DNA of 64,000 bases, from assembly GCA_001916035.1 (NCBI GenBank), contig MNRQ01000020.1:1-64000 (forward strand). Reading direction: 5' to 3'. Shown in pieces: positions 46,526-55,924 of this stretch; position 1 is the stretch's first letter; each line of letters opens with the position of its first letter. The DNA comes from Clostridium sp. 27_14 (GTDB lineage Bacteria > Bacillota > Clostridia > TANB77 > CAG-508). A program made the position numbers and the translations under genes. Below the pieces are notes generated by a model, which made no database searches, was not told the DNA's origin, and saw only the letters and a list, made by a program, of their open reading frames with translations.

Positions 46526-47995
46526 TTATTTAATAAATTTTGGTGAATATTTTTCTCTGAATTTTGTTTTTTGTTCAAAAATATATGCCATATTTAATAA
46601 TTTTTCTTCATCAAATTTATTTCCTATTAGTTGCATTCCAACTGGCATTCCTTCACTATCAACACCAGATGGAATAGAAATTCCAGGTAAGCCTGCAATA
46701 TTTACAGAAACTGTACATATATCTGCCAAATACATCTCTAACGGATTATTTGATTTCGAACCAATATCAAATGCCACAGTAGGTGCTGTTGGTGTTAATA
46801 TTACATCATATTTTTCAAATGCTTTATTAAATTCATTCATAACTAAAGTACGTACTTGTTGGGCCTTTTTATAATAAGCATCATAATATCCTGATGATAA
46901 CACATAAGTTCCTAAAATTATTCTTCTTTTTACTTCTGGTCCAAATCCTTCACTTTTTGATTTCTTATAAAGTTCTTTTAAATTTGAAAATTCTGGTGTT
47001 CTATAACCATAACGTATTCCATCAAATCTACCCAAATTTGAACTTGCCTCTGCACACGCTATTATATAATAAGTTGCCAATGAATATTTAGCTATATCCA
47101 ATGAAAATTCTTCAACATCTGCGCCTAATTCTTTATATGTATCTATTGCTTGTTGTAATTTTTCTTTTACTTCAGCATTTATTCCTTCTCCAAAAAATTC
47201 TTTAGGAACACCTATTTTCTTTCCACTTATATCATTCTTTAAGTTTTTAGTATAATCCTTTTTCGGTATATCAGCTGATGTTGTATCTTTTTCATCATGT
47301 CCTGCAATTAAATTTAATAATATTGCTGCATCCTCTACATCTTTTGTTATTGGTCCTATTTGGTCTAATGATGATGCAAATGCTACTAATCCATAACGTG
47401 ATACTAATCCATAAGTTGGTTTTAATCCTACAACTCCACAAAAACTTGATGGTTGTCTTATTGATCCACCTGTATCACTTCCTAATGCCCAAGGCACCAT
47501 ATTTGCTGCAACTGCTGCCGCACTTCCACCTGATGAACCTCCTGGTACCTTATTCAAATTCCATGGATTAAATGTTTTATGAAAATATGAATATTCTGTT
47601 GAACCTCCCATTGCAAATTCATCCATATTTAATTTTCCTAAATCTATTAAATTTTCTGAATTTAATTTTTCCACAACTGTTGCATCATAAGGTGACACAA
47701 AATTTTCTAACATACGTGAACTACATGTTGTTTTTATTCCTTTTGTACACATATTATCTTTTATTCCTATAGGTATCCCTGCTAACTTATTAGTTATTTC
47801 TCCTGATTCTCTCTTTTTATCTATATTTTTTGCTTGTTTTAAAGCGTCATCTTCTAATGTTGTTACAAATGCTTGTACTTCTGGTTCTTTTTCTTTTATT
47901 CTATCAACATAACTTTGTGTTATTTCTGTTGATGTTAGTTCTTTTTTCTCTAATTTTTCAATTAATTCATGAACTGTTAATTCAGTAATATCCAT
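46526..47995 (-). CDS. gatA: Aspartyl/glutamyl-tRNA amidotransferase subunit A
   Basis: Amidase subunit that frees ammonia from glutamine. Amidase signature elements are present: the Lys in [26 protein letters not shown], and the Ser nucleophile region [20 protein letters not shown]. The start is at the ATG (complement of 47993-47995) after GAAAGGA; the frame is open three codons further to a GTG. gatC lies 80 bases upstream. Confidence 0.97.
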   Translation of the reverse strand: MDITELTVHELIEKLEKKELTSTEITQSYVDRIKEKEPEVQAFVTTLEDDALKQAKNIDKKRESGEITNKLAGIPIGIKDNMCTKGIKTTCSSRMLENFVSPYDATVVEKLNSENLIDLGKLNMDEFAMGGSTEYSYFHKTFNPWNLNKVPGGSSGGSAAAVAANMVPWALGSDTGGSIRQPSSFCGVVGLKPTYGLVSRYGLVAFASSLDQIGPITKDVEDAAILLNLIAGHDEKDTTSADIPKKDYTKNLKNDISGKKIGVPKEFFGEGINAEVKEKLQQAIDTYKELGADVEEFSLDIAKYSLATYYIIACAEASSNLGRFDGIRYGYRTPEFSNLKELYKKSKSEGFGPEVKRRIILGTYVLSSGYYDAYYKKAQQVRTLVMNEFNKAFEKYDVILTPTAPTVAFDIGSKSNNPLEMYLADICTVSVNIAGLPGISIPSGVDSEGMPVGMQLIGNKFDEEKLLNMAYIFEQKTKFREKYSPKFIK

Positions 47996-48083
47996 TTCTA
48001 TCACATTCCTTTCTCTATGCCTAAATATGCCTAAAATTCATTTAAAAAATTTTAACTTCAATAATTTCAAGCTACATTTTCAT

Positions 48084-48371
48084 TTAGTTTATTACTTTTG
48101 GTATTTTAAACATATTTTGTTCTTTTTCTGGTGCATTTTGCAATAATGCATCTCTATCTTCAAATACTTTTATTTCATCTTTTCTAAATACATTTTTTGC
48201 TTCATTTGCTCCTATTGTTATATCCAATCCGTCTACAGGTGCATTATTTACAGTATTTGCAAATTCCAATATATCTTGCAAATGTTCCAAATATGTTTCT
48301 ACTTCATCATCATTTAAAGTCAAATCTGCTAATTTTGCTATATGCAAAATCTCCTCTTTGCTTACTTTCAT
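48084..48371 (-). CDS. gatC: Aspartyl/glutamyl-tRNA amidotransferase subunit C
   Basis: A 95-residue linker subunit wrapping GatA and GatB: KEEILHIAKLADLTLNDDE, YLEHLQDILEFANTVN and the C-terminal LRKD-like VFRKDEIKVFE. First gene of the gat operon. A minus-strand promoter-like TTGTAA-17-TATAAT lies at about 48400-48435. Confidence 0.95.
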   Translation of the reverse strand: MKVSKEEILHIAKLADLTLNDDEVETYLEHLQDILEFANTVNNAPVDGLDITIGANEAKNVFRKDEIKVFEDRDALLQNAPEKEQNMFKIPKVIN

Positions 48372-48449
48372 GTAACCATCTCCTATTTTTAATTTTTCAT
48401 ATTATATAACGCTTTTTTAAAAATTACAAGTAAACTTTTTAATTTTTTA

Positions 48450-48478
48450 TTGACAAATACGAATAAAGTATGTAAAAT
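48450..48478 (+). promoter_or_regulatory. Promoter of the aspS T-box transcript
   Basis: TTGACA (48450-48455), 17 bases, TAAAAT (48473-48478) with an upstream TG. Confidence 0.75.
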
Positions 48479-48479
48479 A

Positions 48480-48727
48480 GTAAACAATATAGAAAGTTAA
48501 AAACTTTCACAAGATATCAAAATGCGTTTGTACAATGCAAAACAATTAGAACTTACTTTAAGAGAATAAGGGTCGCCGGCTGTAAGCCCTTTAAGGTCAA
48601 CCTAATTTGTGAAACACATTGGAGCATATTTTATAAAGTGGAAAATATATCATATTTTATATTTTCAAGCTGGGTGGTACCGCGGAATTATTTCGTCCCT
48701 GCATATATATGCATTGGACGTTTTTTT
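48480..48727 (+). ncRNA. T-box riboswitch upstream of aspS
   Basis: The conserved T-box antiterminator sequence GGTGGTACCGCG is at about 48673-48684. It is followed by a terminator hairpin (CGTCC...GGACG, 48694-48720) and a T7 tract. Upstream there are nested stems: CAATG/CATTG, AATTAG/CTAATT and AAGGG/CCCTT. T-boxes sense uncharged tRNA and let the downstream synthetase gene be transcribed when charging is low. I could not place the specifier codon with confidence; Stem I looks compact. Confidence 0.88.
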
Positions 48728-48813
48728 GACGTCCAATAATGAGGTTACCATTGAAAAAATTACTACTCACAATTTTTCAATTAATTATACCTCGGGAAAG
48801 GAATGGTGTAATA

Positions 48814-50528
48814 ATGAATGATTACAGAACACACAAATGTGATGAAATTAGCCTTTCAGATATAGGCAAAAAAGTTAAAATATCAGGTTGGGTTCAAACA
48901 ATTCGTGATTTAGGAGGGTTAGTTTTCTTAGACATAAGAGATATGTACGGAATTACACAAGTTGTAACTTCAGGAAAAGCAGAAGATGTTGATTTTGCTT
49001 CACATATTCCATTAGAATCTACTGTTACAGTATATGGCGAAGTCAAAAAACGTGACGAAGAAACTATCAACACAAAACTAAAAACAGGATTAGTTGAAAT
49101 TAGAATTGAAGAAATCACTATTTTAGGAAAAAGAACAAAAAATCTACCTTTTGAAATTAACACAAAACAAGACATTAGAGAAGATTTACGCTTACAATAT
49201 CGTTATTTAGATTTAAGAAGCGAAAGATTAAAAAATAATCTTATCTTAAGAAGTAAGGTTATACAATATTTAAGAAATCAAATGATTGAACAAGGATTTT
49301 TAGAGGTTCAAACTCCAATACTAACAAGTTCTTCACCAGAAGGAGCCAGAGATTACCTAGTTCCTAGCAGATTACATCCTGGAAAATTTTACGCTTTACC
49401 ACAAGCACCACAACAATTTAAACAATTACTAATGGTTTCTGGTATTGATAAATATTTTCAAGTAGCACCATGTTTTAGAGATGAAGATGCACGTGCAGAT
49501 AGAGCTCCTGGTGAATTTTATCAATTAGACATGGAAATGAGTTTTGCAACTCAAGAAGATGTTTTTAATGTAATGGAACCTGTTATGTATAATACTTTTA
49601 AAAAATTCTCTGACAAAAAAATTGCTAATTATCCATTTCCAAGAATCACATATAAAGAAGCAATGTTAAAATACGGTTCAGATAAACCTGATTTAAGAAA
49701 TCCTTTATATATTATAGACCTATCTGACTTTTTCAAAAAATGTACTTTTAAACCATTTATCAACAGAACTGTCAGAGCTATAAAAGTAGAAGGTCACATG
49801 TCAAAAGGATTTCATGAAAAAATGCTTGATTATGCAAAGTCTATTGGAATGGCCGGTCTAGGATATTTAGAGGTTCAAGAAGACATGAGTTTTAAAGGTC
49901 CAATTGATAAATTTATACCTGACAATCTAAAGCAAAGTCTGATCACTTTAGCCGATTTACACAAAAATGACACTATTTTCTTTATAGCAGATAATGAAAA
50001 AAGAGCCACAGAACTTGCCGGACAAATAAGAATGGAACTAGGTAAAAGATTAGAGCTAATAGATAATAATGTTTTCCAATTCTGTTGGATAATAGACTTT
50101 CCAATGTTTGAATTAGACGAACATGACAATCATTTTCAATGCCACAAGGAGGATTAGACGCTCTAGAAAATCAAAATCCTTTAGACATTTTAGCATATCA
50201 ATATGACATTGTTTGTAACGGTATTGAACTATCTTCTGGTGCAGTTCGTAACCATGACATAAACATTATGCTAAAAGCCTTTACAATGGCAGGATATACT
50301 GAAGAAGAAGTAAAAACTAAATTTGGCGCTTTATACACAGCATTTCAATTTGGTGCACCACCACACGCTGGAATCGCCCCTGGTATTGACAGAATGTTAA
50401 TGCTATTATCTAATTCAGAAACTATCAGAGAAGTAATAGCATTCCCTCTTAACAGTAAAGCCGAAGACCTAATGATGGGAGCACCAGGAAATGTCAGACG
50501 TGACCAATTGCGTGATGTACACATATAG
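48814..50528 (+). pseudogene. aspS: Aspartyl-tRNA synthetase gene with internal frameshift/deletion
   Basis: Class II aspartyl-tRNA synthetase. Frame 1 has the OB anticodon-binding domain (VKISGWVQTIRDLGGLVFLD) and catalytic blocks (LQYRYLDLRSE, FLEVQTPILTSSSPEGARD, CFRDEDARADRAPGEFYQLD). It ends after DEHDNHFQ with a short wrong-frame tail. Frame 2 begins [10 protein letters not shown] and carries [18 protein letters not shown]. The fused length is 3n+2. The conserved HNPFS-type segment that should precede MPQGG is missing, so about 20-22 bases appear deleted. There is no CGG here. The start is the ATG at 48814. An intact aspS elsewhere, strain heterogeneity or a sequence error would have to explain viability. 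Confidence 0.75.
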
Positions 50529-50677
50529 AACAAAAGCGGACATTAATAGCATTGGCACTTATTAAAACATTTTAAAGTCCGCGTCTTTGTTCGTGCGCGA
50601 AATTTGCAAAGCAAATATCGCGGCATTGTTATTTTTAATATTCTAGGAAGTTCGGAGAACTTTCCTAGAATATTATA
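50527..50677. repeat. Dispersed three-hairpin intergenic repeat, full copy
   Basis: It begins at the aspS stop codon. Hairpin I arms are GAACAAAAGCGGAC / GTCCGCGTCTTTGTTC. Hairpin II has a diverged loop (GCGAAATTTGC / GCAAATATCGC), a compensated change that keeps pairing. Hairpin III is AATATTCTAGGAAGTTC / GAACTTTCCTAGAATATT. It ends between convergent aspS and hup. Confidence 0.85.
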
Positions 50678-50734
50678 AAAGAGGGTTCTCTTCAAAGAAA
50701 GCCCTCTTCATATATTTATATGTTATTTATTTTC

Positions 50735-51013
50735 TTATTTTTTGTTTACTAAATCTTTTAATGCTTTACCAGCTTTAAATACTGGAGCTTTTGATGCAGG
50801 TATTTTGATTTCTTCTTTAGTTTGAGGATTTCTACCTTTTCTAGCAGCTCTTTTTCTAACTTCAAAAGATCCAAAACCAACTAATTGAACTTTGTCTCCT
50901 TTTTTTAGTGTTTCTGTTACAACATCAACAAAAGCATTAACTGATGCTTCAGCTACTTTTTTTGTGTCTCCTGTTTTTGCAGCTATTGCTGCGATTAAAT
51001 CAGCTTTGTTCAT
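50735..51013 (-). CDS. hup: HU-family DNA-binding protein
   Basis: Nucleoid protein of 92 residues: [20 protein letters not shown], the DNA-binding arm [20 protein letters not shown] and [12 protein letters not shown] at the end. AGGAGG precedes the ATG. Confidence 0.96.
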   Translation of the reverse strand: MNKADLIAAIAAKTGDTKKVAEASVNAFVDVVTETLKKGDKVQLVGFGSFEVRKRAARKGRNPQTKEEIKIPASKAPVFKAGKALKDLVNKK

Positions 51014-51231
51014 TTAAATTACCTCCTATAAGATTAAATGTTATGTACGTTTATCGCCTGAACTTAGCAATAACTGTACTATTTAAAATTATTCGCCATA
51101 TTTCGATTAAATCCTTCTTTTTTTTTATTTTTTTTGAAAATTCTTTAATTTTTAGGGCTTTTTTCTACTTTTAGCAATTTTTTCTAATTTTTATTTTATA
51201 AATTAGCAATATTTTTTCATTTAGCTAAACT

Positions 51232-52870
51232 TTAATAAATTTTCATTTTCTCTAAAATTCCATATATTTTGTTACCACTAGGTAACTGTAAAATTTCCTC
51301 CTTTGAAAAAACTCTTAAAGCAACTATAGCTAAAACATATATTATTACTGCAACAATTATTGCTATTAGTGTAGCCAATTTTTTAGCAATTATACCAATT
51401 AATACAGAATATGTAAAATATGAACAAATTCCCATAATAGTTACAGCAACAAGTGGTTTTATTAAAATCTTTGAAATTGGTAAATTAAGTTTAATATTTT
51501 TTCTTAATGCTGTACTAGCTATTGTAAAAGCTACAACATGACATACTACAGATGCCCACGCTGCCCCACAAGCTCCAAAAGCTGGGTTTGGAACTAATAT
51601 CAAATTTAAAACCAATTTTGCAAGTACTCCGGCACCCAAACGCCACCGTTGGTACCATTAATTTTCCATATCCTTGTAATGCTCCATTTATTGTTTGATC
51701 TAATATTGTAAATATTATTGTTAAAGAACTTATTTGTAATATTGCTTCACCAGCACTTGCATTTGGAAACAATAAACTTAAAATTGGTCCTGCAAATATA
51801 AACATTCCAACAGTACATGGTAACCCTATTAACATTGATATTAATAATGAAAAAGATGTTTTTTCCGTTATAGTCTTTTTGTCTTTTCTAGCCTTTGCTG
51901 CAGATATTGCTGGTACTAATGCTGTAGAAAATGCTACATTTATTGAAAGTGGCAAACTTGTAAGCATATCAACTTTACCACCCAAAATTCCATATTGTAC
52001 CAAAGCCTCATCTTCTGTCATAAATTGTTTTAAACTTCTTACTACAGTAAAAGAATCTATATTCTTATTTAATGATGACATTATTGCTGTTAAAGCTATT
52101 GGAGTTGAAACTAATAAAACTTTTTTTATAATACTTTTTACTTTTTCATATTTATAATTTACTGTTGATTTTATCTCTCTTGCCCTTTCCATTTTTTCTG
52201 TTTGGTAGTACATATATAAATATCCAAAACCTGCAAAAGTAGCAAGTGTTGTTGCAAGTGTTGCACCTGCTGCCATCCATTCTGTTGAAACATGTGATAT
52301 TATTGCAACTATCTCAACTATAATTATTGTTAAAACTGTTTTAAAAATTTGTTCTAAAGTCTGTGATCTTGCTGTAGCCTTCAATTCTTGTCTACCATTA
52401 AAATATCCTCTCATAACAGATGCTATTGCTACAAAAAATATAGCAGGTGATAATGCAACCAAAGTCATTTCTGCTTCTGGTATTTGCAACCAACTATATG
52501 CTATTACATGTGCACCTAAAAATAGTAATAGGCTACCTACTAATCCAATCACTGCAAATGTTGCAAATGCTACTTTAAATATTCTATAAGCACCTCTATG
52601 GTCTCCTATTGCTACTTTTTCTGATACTAATTTTGATATTGCATTTGGCACTCCTATTGATGATATTGTCAACAGCATTGCATATATTTGATAACTACTT
52701 GATACTATTCCATTTCCTTTGTCCCCAAAGCCTTCTCTATTTGTTAAATAAAGTGTATATACCATTCCTAATAATTTTATTAAAACTTGCGAAAACATCA
52801 AGGTTATTACACCTTGTAAAAAACCTTGTTTGTTTGTTTTTTCCGATTGTTTATTTCTTACTTTTGTCAT
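51232..52870 (-). CDS. SpoVB/MOP-type flippase (MATE-like), joined by a +1 shift at CGG
   Basis: Polytopic MOP-superfamily exporter like SpoVB or MurJ-type lipid flippases, used in spore cortex or wall synthesis. Frame 1 (51515-52870) has GVITLMFSQVLIKLLGMVYT, MRGYFNGRQELKATA and INGALQGYGKLMVP. Frame 2 (51232-51639) continues GVLAKLVLNLILVPNPAFG and the last helices. The break is TGC-CGG-AGT (CGG = complement of 51629-51631). Skipping C gives Gly414 followed by VLAKL and a 545-residue protein, as expected. Loss of one G from the nearby GGG would also restore the frame, so this site alone is slightly ambiguous. The ATG follows AAAGGAGGGAG. Confidence 0.88.
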
Positions 52871-53008
52871 TTACTCCCTCCTTTTCCATTTAAACTACTT
52901 TTTATCTTACTATTCATTTTATGCAAGTTTTTTCTTATAATAGTATTTTATATTATAAATTCAAAAAAATTTTTTATCAATAGTTTTAACCAATTTTCCA
53001 AAAAAATA

Positions 53009-53037
53009 TTGACAAATGCTGATTTTTGTAATAAAAT
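53009..53037 (+). promoter_or_regulatory. Promoter of rplM-rpsI
   Basis: TTGACA (53009-53014), 17 bases, TAAAAT (53032-53037). Confidence 0.75.
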
Positions 53038-53049
53038 ATGTAAACGTAA

Positions 53050-53110
53050 AACAGTTTGAAACTTAAAACCAAAAGTTTCTCCCCGGTAACTTTGGCAATA
53101 AGTTCATATA
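53050..53110 (+). ncRNA. Probable ribosomal protein L13 leader
   Basis: The leader contains a hairpin (GAAACTT / AAGTTTC) directly followed by TCTCCCCGGTAACTTTGGC and a short spacer to the rplM ribosome binding site. Its position and the CCCCGGTAACTTTGG element resemble the Firmicute L13 autoregulatory leader. A covariance-model search would settle it. Confidence 0.55.
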
Positions 53111-53143
53111 AAATTTAAGGTTAATAGGAGGGTATTATCAATC

Positions 53144-53581
53144 ATGAATAATACAACATATAGCGCTAAAAAAGGCGAAGTAGAAAGCAAATGGTATATT
53201 ATTGATGCAGCTGAAAAACCATTAGGTAGAGTTGCTACAGAAGCTGCTAAATTATTAAGAGGAAAACACAAACCAACATTTACACCAAACATTGATACAG
53301 GTGATCACGTTATCATAATCAATTGTAAAGATGTAAAATTAACAGGAAATAAAATGGACCAAAAAATTTACAGACATCATTCAGGATACATTGGTGGAAT
53401 GAAAGAAGTTCCAGCTAGAGTTATGTTAGAAAAAACTCCTGAAAAAGCTATGATGTTAGCTGTTAAAGGTATGTTACCACACAACTCTTTAGGTAGAACA
53501 CAACTAAAAAAATTAAGAGTTTATGCTGGTAGTGAACATCAAAACCAAGCACAAAAACCAGAAATATGGGAGGTTAAATAA
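53144..53581 (+). CDS. rplM: 50S ribosomal protein L13
   Basis: A 145-residue L13: [20 protein letters not shown], then [30 protein letters not shown] and [18 protein letters not shown] precedes the ATG. Co-transcribed with rpsI two bases downstream. Confidence 0.98.
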   Translation: MNNTTYSAKKGEVESKWYIIDAAEKPLGRVATEAAKLLRGKHKPTFTPNIDTGDHVIIINCKDVKLTGNKMDQKIYRHHSGYIGGMKEVPARVMLEKTPEKAMMLAVKGMLPHNSLGRTQLKKLRVYAGSEHQNQAQKPEIWEVK

Positions 53582-53583
53582 AA

Positions 53584-53985
53584 ATGGCTAAAACAGAAAA
53601 TATTGTTTATTATGGTACAGGTAGAAGAAAATCTTCTGTAGCAAGAGTAAGATTAGTAGAAGGTTCTGGAAAAATCACAATAAATGGAAAAGATATTGAT
53701 GAATTTTTCGGATTAGAAACTTTAAAAGTTATTGTTAAACAACCTTTAACTGTTACAAATACAACAACTAAATATGATGTAATTTGTACTGTAAAAGGTG
53801 GCGGATTTACAGGTCAAGCTGGAGCTATACGTCATGGTATTGCAAGAGCTTTAAATGAAGCTAATATAGAATACAGACCAGCTTTAAAATCAAATGGATT
53901 CTTAACAAGAGATCCACGTATGAAAGAAAGAAAAAAATACGGTCTTAAAAAAGCTCGTAAAGCTCCACAATTTAGCAAGAGATAA
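53584..53985 (+). CDS. rpsI: 30S ribosomal protein S9
   Basis: A 133-residue S9 beginning [20 protein letters not shown], with [19 protein letters not shown] and the conserved C-terminal [12 protein letters not shown]. It is followed by a terminator that is repeated exactly at 59391. Confidence 0.98.
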   Translation: MAKTENIVYYGTGRRKSSVARVRLVEGSGKITINGKDIDEFFGLETLKVIVKQPLTVTNTTTKYDVICTVKGGGFTGQAGAIRHGIARALNEANIEYRPALKSNGFLTRDPRMKERKKYGLKKARKAPQFSKR

Positions 53986-54010
53986 AAAGAGCTTTTATCA
54001 AAATCAATTC

Positions 54011-54047
54011 AACCTCAGAAGTTTCAAGACTTCCGAGGTTTTTTATT
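54011..54047 (+). terminator. rpsI terminator, also left copy of a 37-bp direct repeat
   Basis: AACCTCAGAAGT and ACTTCCGAGGTT form a hairpin followed by a T-tract. The same 37 bases recur without a mismatch at 59391-59427, bracketing an accessory block with a dead integrase. It may therefore be both terminator and attachment site. Confidence 0.8.
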
Positions 54048-54327
54048 GCTGTTCGGTAATTTTTACTTTCAAACGTCTGCAAGCATTGAAATATCAATGT
54101 TTTTATTTTTATATTTGTTTGCACTTTAAATTTGTAATATACAAGTAATATGCTAGTAATATACAAATTTATTTTTTATAGTCATAATTTATCTAAAACG
54201 CACAAAAAACTAACTATGCCTCTTTATTATTTTTGGCATAATTAGCTTTGTATTTCTTAATACAACAAATCGTTATTTAAATAGATTGTAATTTATCGGT
54301 GAGGTTATCATTATTTAAAATTTTGTA
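54048..54327. other. Intergenic, no gene
   Basis: No supported reading frame. A weak hairpin with AATTTGTA / TACAAATT arms and repeated GTAATAT lies near 54128-54170. Confidence 0.5.
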
Positions 54328-54363
54328 AAAACGCCAACTCTTTAATAAAGAATTGGCGTTTTT
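54328..54363. terminator. Terminator of the NDK-fusion gene
   Basis: AAAACGCCAA and TTGGCGTTTTT form a stem (with inner AAG/CTT pairing), just after the stop of the minus-strand gene at 54379. Confidence 0.8.
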
Positions 54364-54378
54364 AGCATCACTTATGTT

Positions 54379-55806
54379 TTACTTTTTTGCTTTTTTGAAA
54401 ACTTGGCTCTCTTTAATCCAGGGTGCTAAAACTACGATTTTATCCTCTGTATCTAAATCAATATACATAGGAGCATTAATGTAAACTTGTTCTCCTTTAG
54501 TAGCTTGATTCATATACACTGGATCATAGCATTCCACTTTTACTAATCCATAATGCTTGTTATAGACAGTATAATACGTTGGCCATAAGAAAGCATTACT
54601 TGAGTCCACTACTTCAGCATCCGAACAGAAAGTTTCGAGTTTATGGAGTCTACGGTTTTCCTGCATTTCTAGATAATTGTTTCCCAAAATTGGTTGCATC
54701 CAAAATCTTCTGCCTTTTATTAGTCCTACTGTTCTATTGCATTCTTGTTCTAACATTTCATCTAATGTGTCGAATGATGCATATTTTTTTCTTCTTGAAA
54801 AAATTAGGCTTAAATCTGCTTTATCATATAATTTAATAAAACGATTTTCTTTTAAAAGTCTAAAATTTTTTTGAAGTTTTTTAATAGATTCAATTCCTTT
54901 AACAACAATATCAATATCAGAATTTTCTTGATATCCTTCAATCAGGATGCTTCCTTCAATTCCAATATCATCTAGAGCAATCCCTAACTCAGTTATCATA
55001 ATGCTAATTATCAATTTAGTATCTCTTAAAATTGCTTCATCTCCATCATATTGATAAAGTTCTTTTGCTTTATCAAATGGATTATAAATCCTTTCAATTT
55101 CGCTTACATCAAATAAGCATAGTTCTTCTCCAAACCTATTCACTTTTCCAACCTGTGTATTTGTAAAAAGTTTTGAATATAAAATAGATTCTTCAATTGA
55201 GTTGTTTCTTCCATAATAATATCCATTGATAACTCTTGAATCTCTTTCTGTAGCATCAACACGGAAATACTTAGGAATTCCAATAACTTTTCCTGATTCA
55301 TCATAGCAATGTTCTGACACTGTATGGCAAATTGTACCATCTTTCAACTTAAAATAATACGGAAAATTTATCAACTCCTCAATACTTTCAACGTTATATA
55401 ATTGCTTAACTTCAAAATACAATCTGTTTGCATTAGAGGAATGAATAGTATTCTTTAAAATACTTAATCCATACTTTTTTCTAAGAGTACCTTCAACACT
55501 AGAAGATGGATTTGTTGCTCCGACAAAATCATTAAACCGATTTACAGCATTAGATGCTTTTATAAGGAAAAAAACCGAAATTCCTGATGTCATATAGCTT
55601 AATAACTCCAGAAAATATGGTTGTTCTTTACTTTCATGATACAGCACACATACATCATCTACAGTAAGCCGTTTTTGAACAAAGTTGGTAGTTTCAAATC
55701 CCTCTTTTTGAATATCCTTGATAATATTATCAACAATATTTCTTTCATAAGCATCAGGTTTCAATACACACAAAGTTACATTGTCTTCAATTCTTGCATT
55801 ATACAT
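54379..55806 (-). CDS. Nucleoside diphosphate kinase-like domain fused to a nucleotidyltransferase domain
   Basis: 475 residues from the ATG at 55804-55806 (GGAGG 7 bases upstream). Residues about 7-140 resemble NDK: LCVLKPDAYERNIVDNII, FVGATNPSSS, and an NTIHSSNA block with the His that is phosphorylated in true NDKs. A middle part (YYFKLKDG, RVDATERDS) is unassigned. A C-terminal segment has the minimal nucleotidyltransferase signature GSILIEGYQENSDIDIVV. The combination is unfamiliar; substrates are unknown. Codon use differs from the core genes, with two CGG codons (55537-55539, 55669-55671) read in frame. It lies in the island beside DegT and Nudix genes, suggesting nucleotide-sugar or signalling chemistry (inference). 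Confidence 0.7.
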   Translation of the reverse strand: MYNARIEDNVTLCVLKPDAYERNIVDNIIKDIQKEGFETTNFVQKRLTVDDVCVLYHESKEQPYFLELLSYMTSGISVFFLIKASNAVNRFNDFVGATNPSSSVEGTLRKKYGLSILKNTIHSSNANRLYFEVKQLYNVESIEELINFPYYFKLKDGTICHTVSEHCYDESGKVIGIPKYFRVDATERDSRVINGYYYGRNNSIEESILYSKLFTNTQVGKVNRFGEELCLFDVSEIERIYNPFDKAKELYQYDGDEAILRDTKLIISIMITELGIALDDIGIEGSILIEGYQENSDIDIVVKGIESIKKLQKNFRLLKENRFIKLYDKADLSLIFSRRKKYASFDTLDEMLEQECNRTVGLIKGRRFWMQPILGNNYLEMQENRRLHKLETFCSDAEVVDSSNAFLWPTYYTVYNKHYGLVKVECYDPVYMNQATKGEQVYINAPMYIDLDTEDKIVVLAPWIKESQVFKKAKK

Positions 55807-55924
55807 AATGATACCTCCATTTAATTGTGATAAAAGAATCCCTTTATCTAAACTAAGTAACCTACAGAAGAAATTATACCATCTCTTATATATCTTTGTC
55901 AATACATTATGTAAACATTAGCTT

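Noticed and set aside
50100..50160. Programmed frameshift in aspS
   Set aside because: There is no CGG, the required shift is -1, and conserved residues are missing at the junction, so a deletion fits better.
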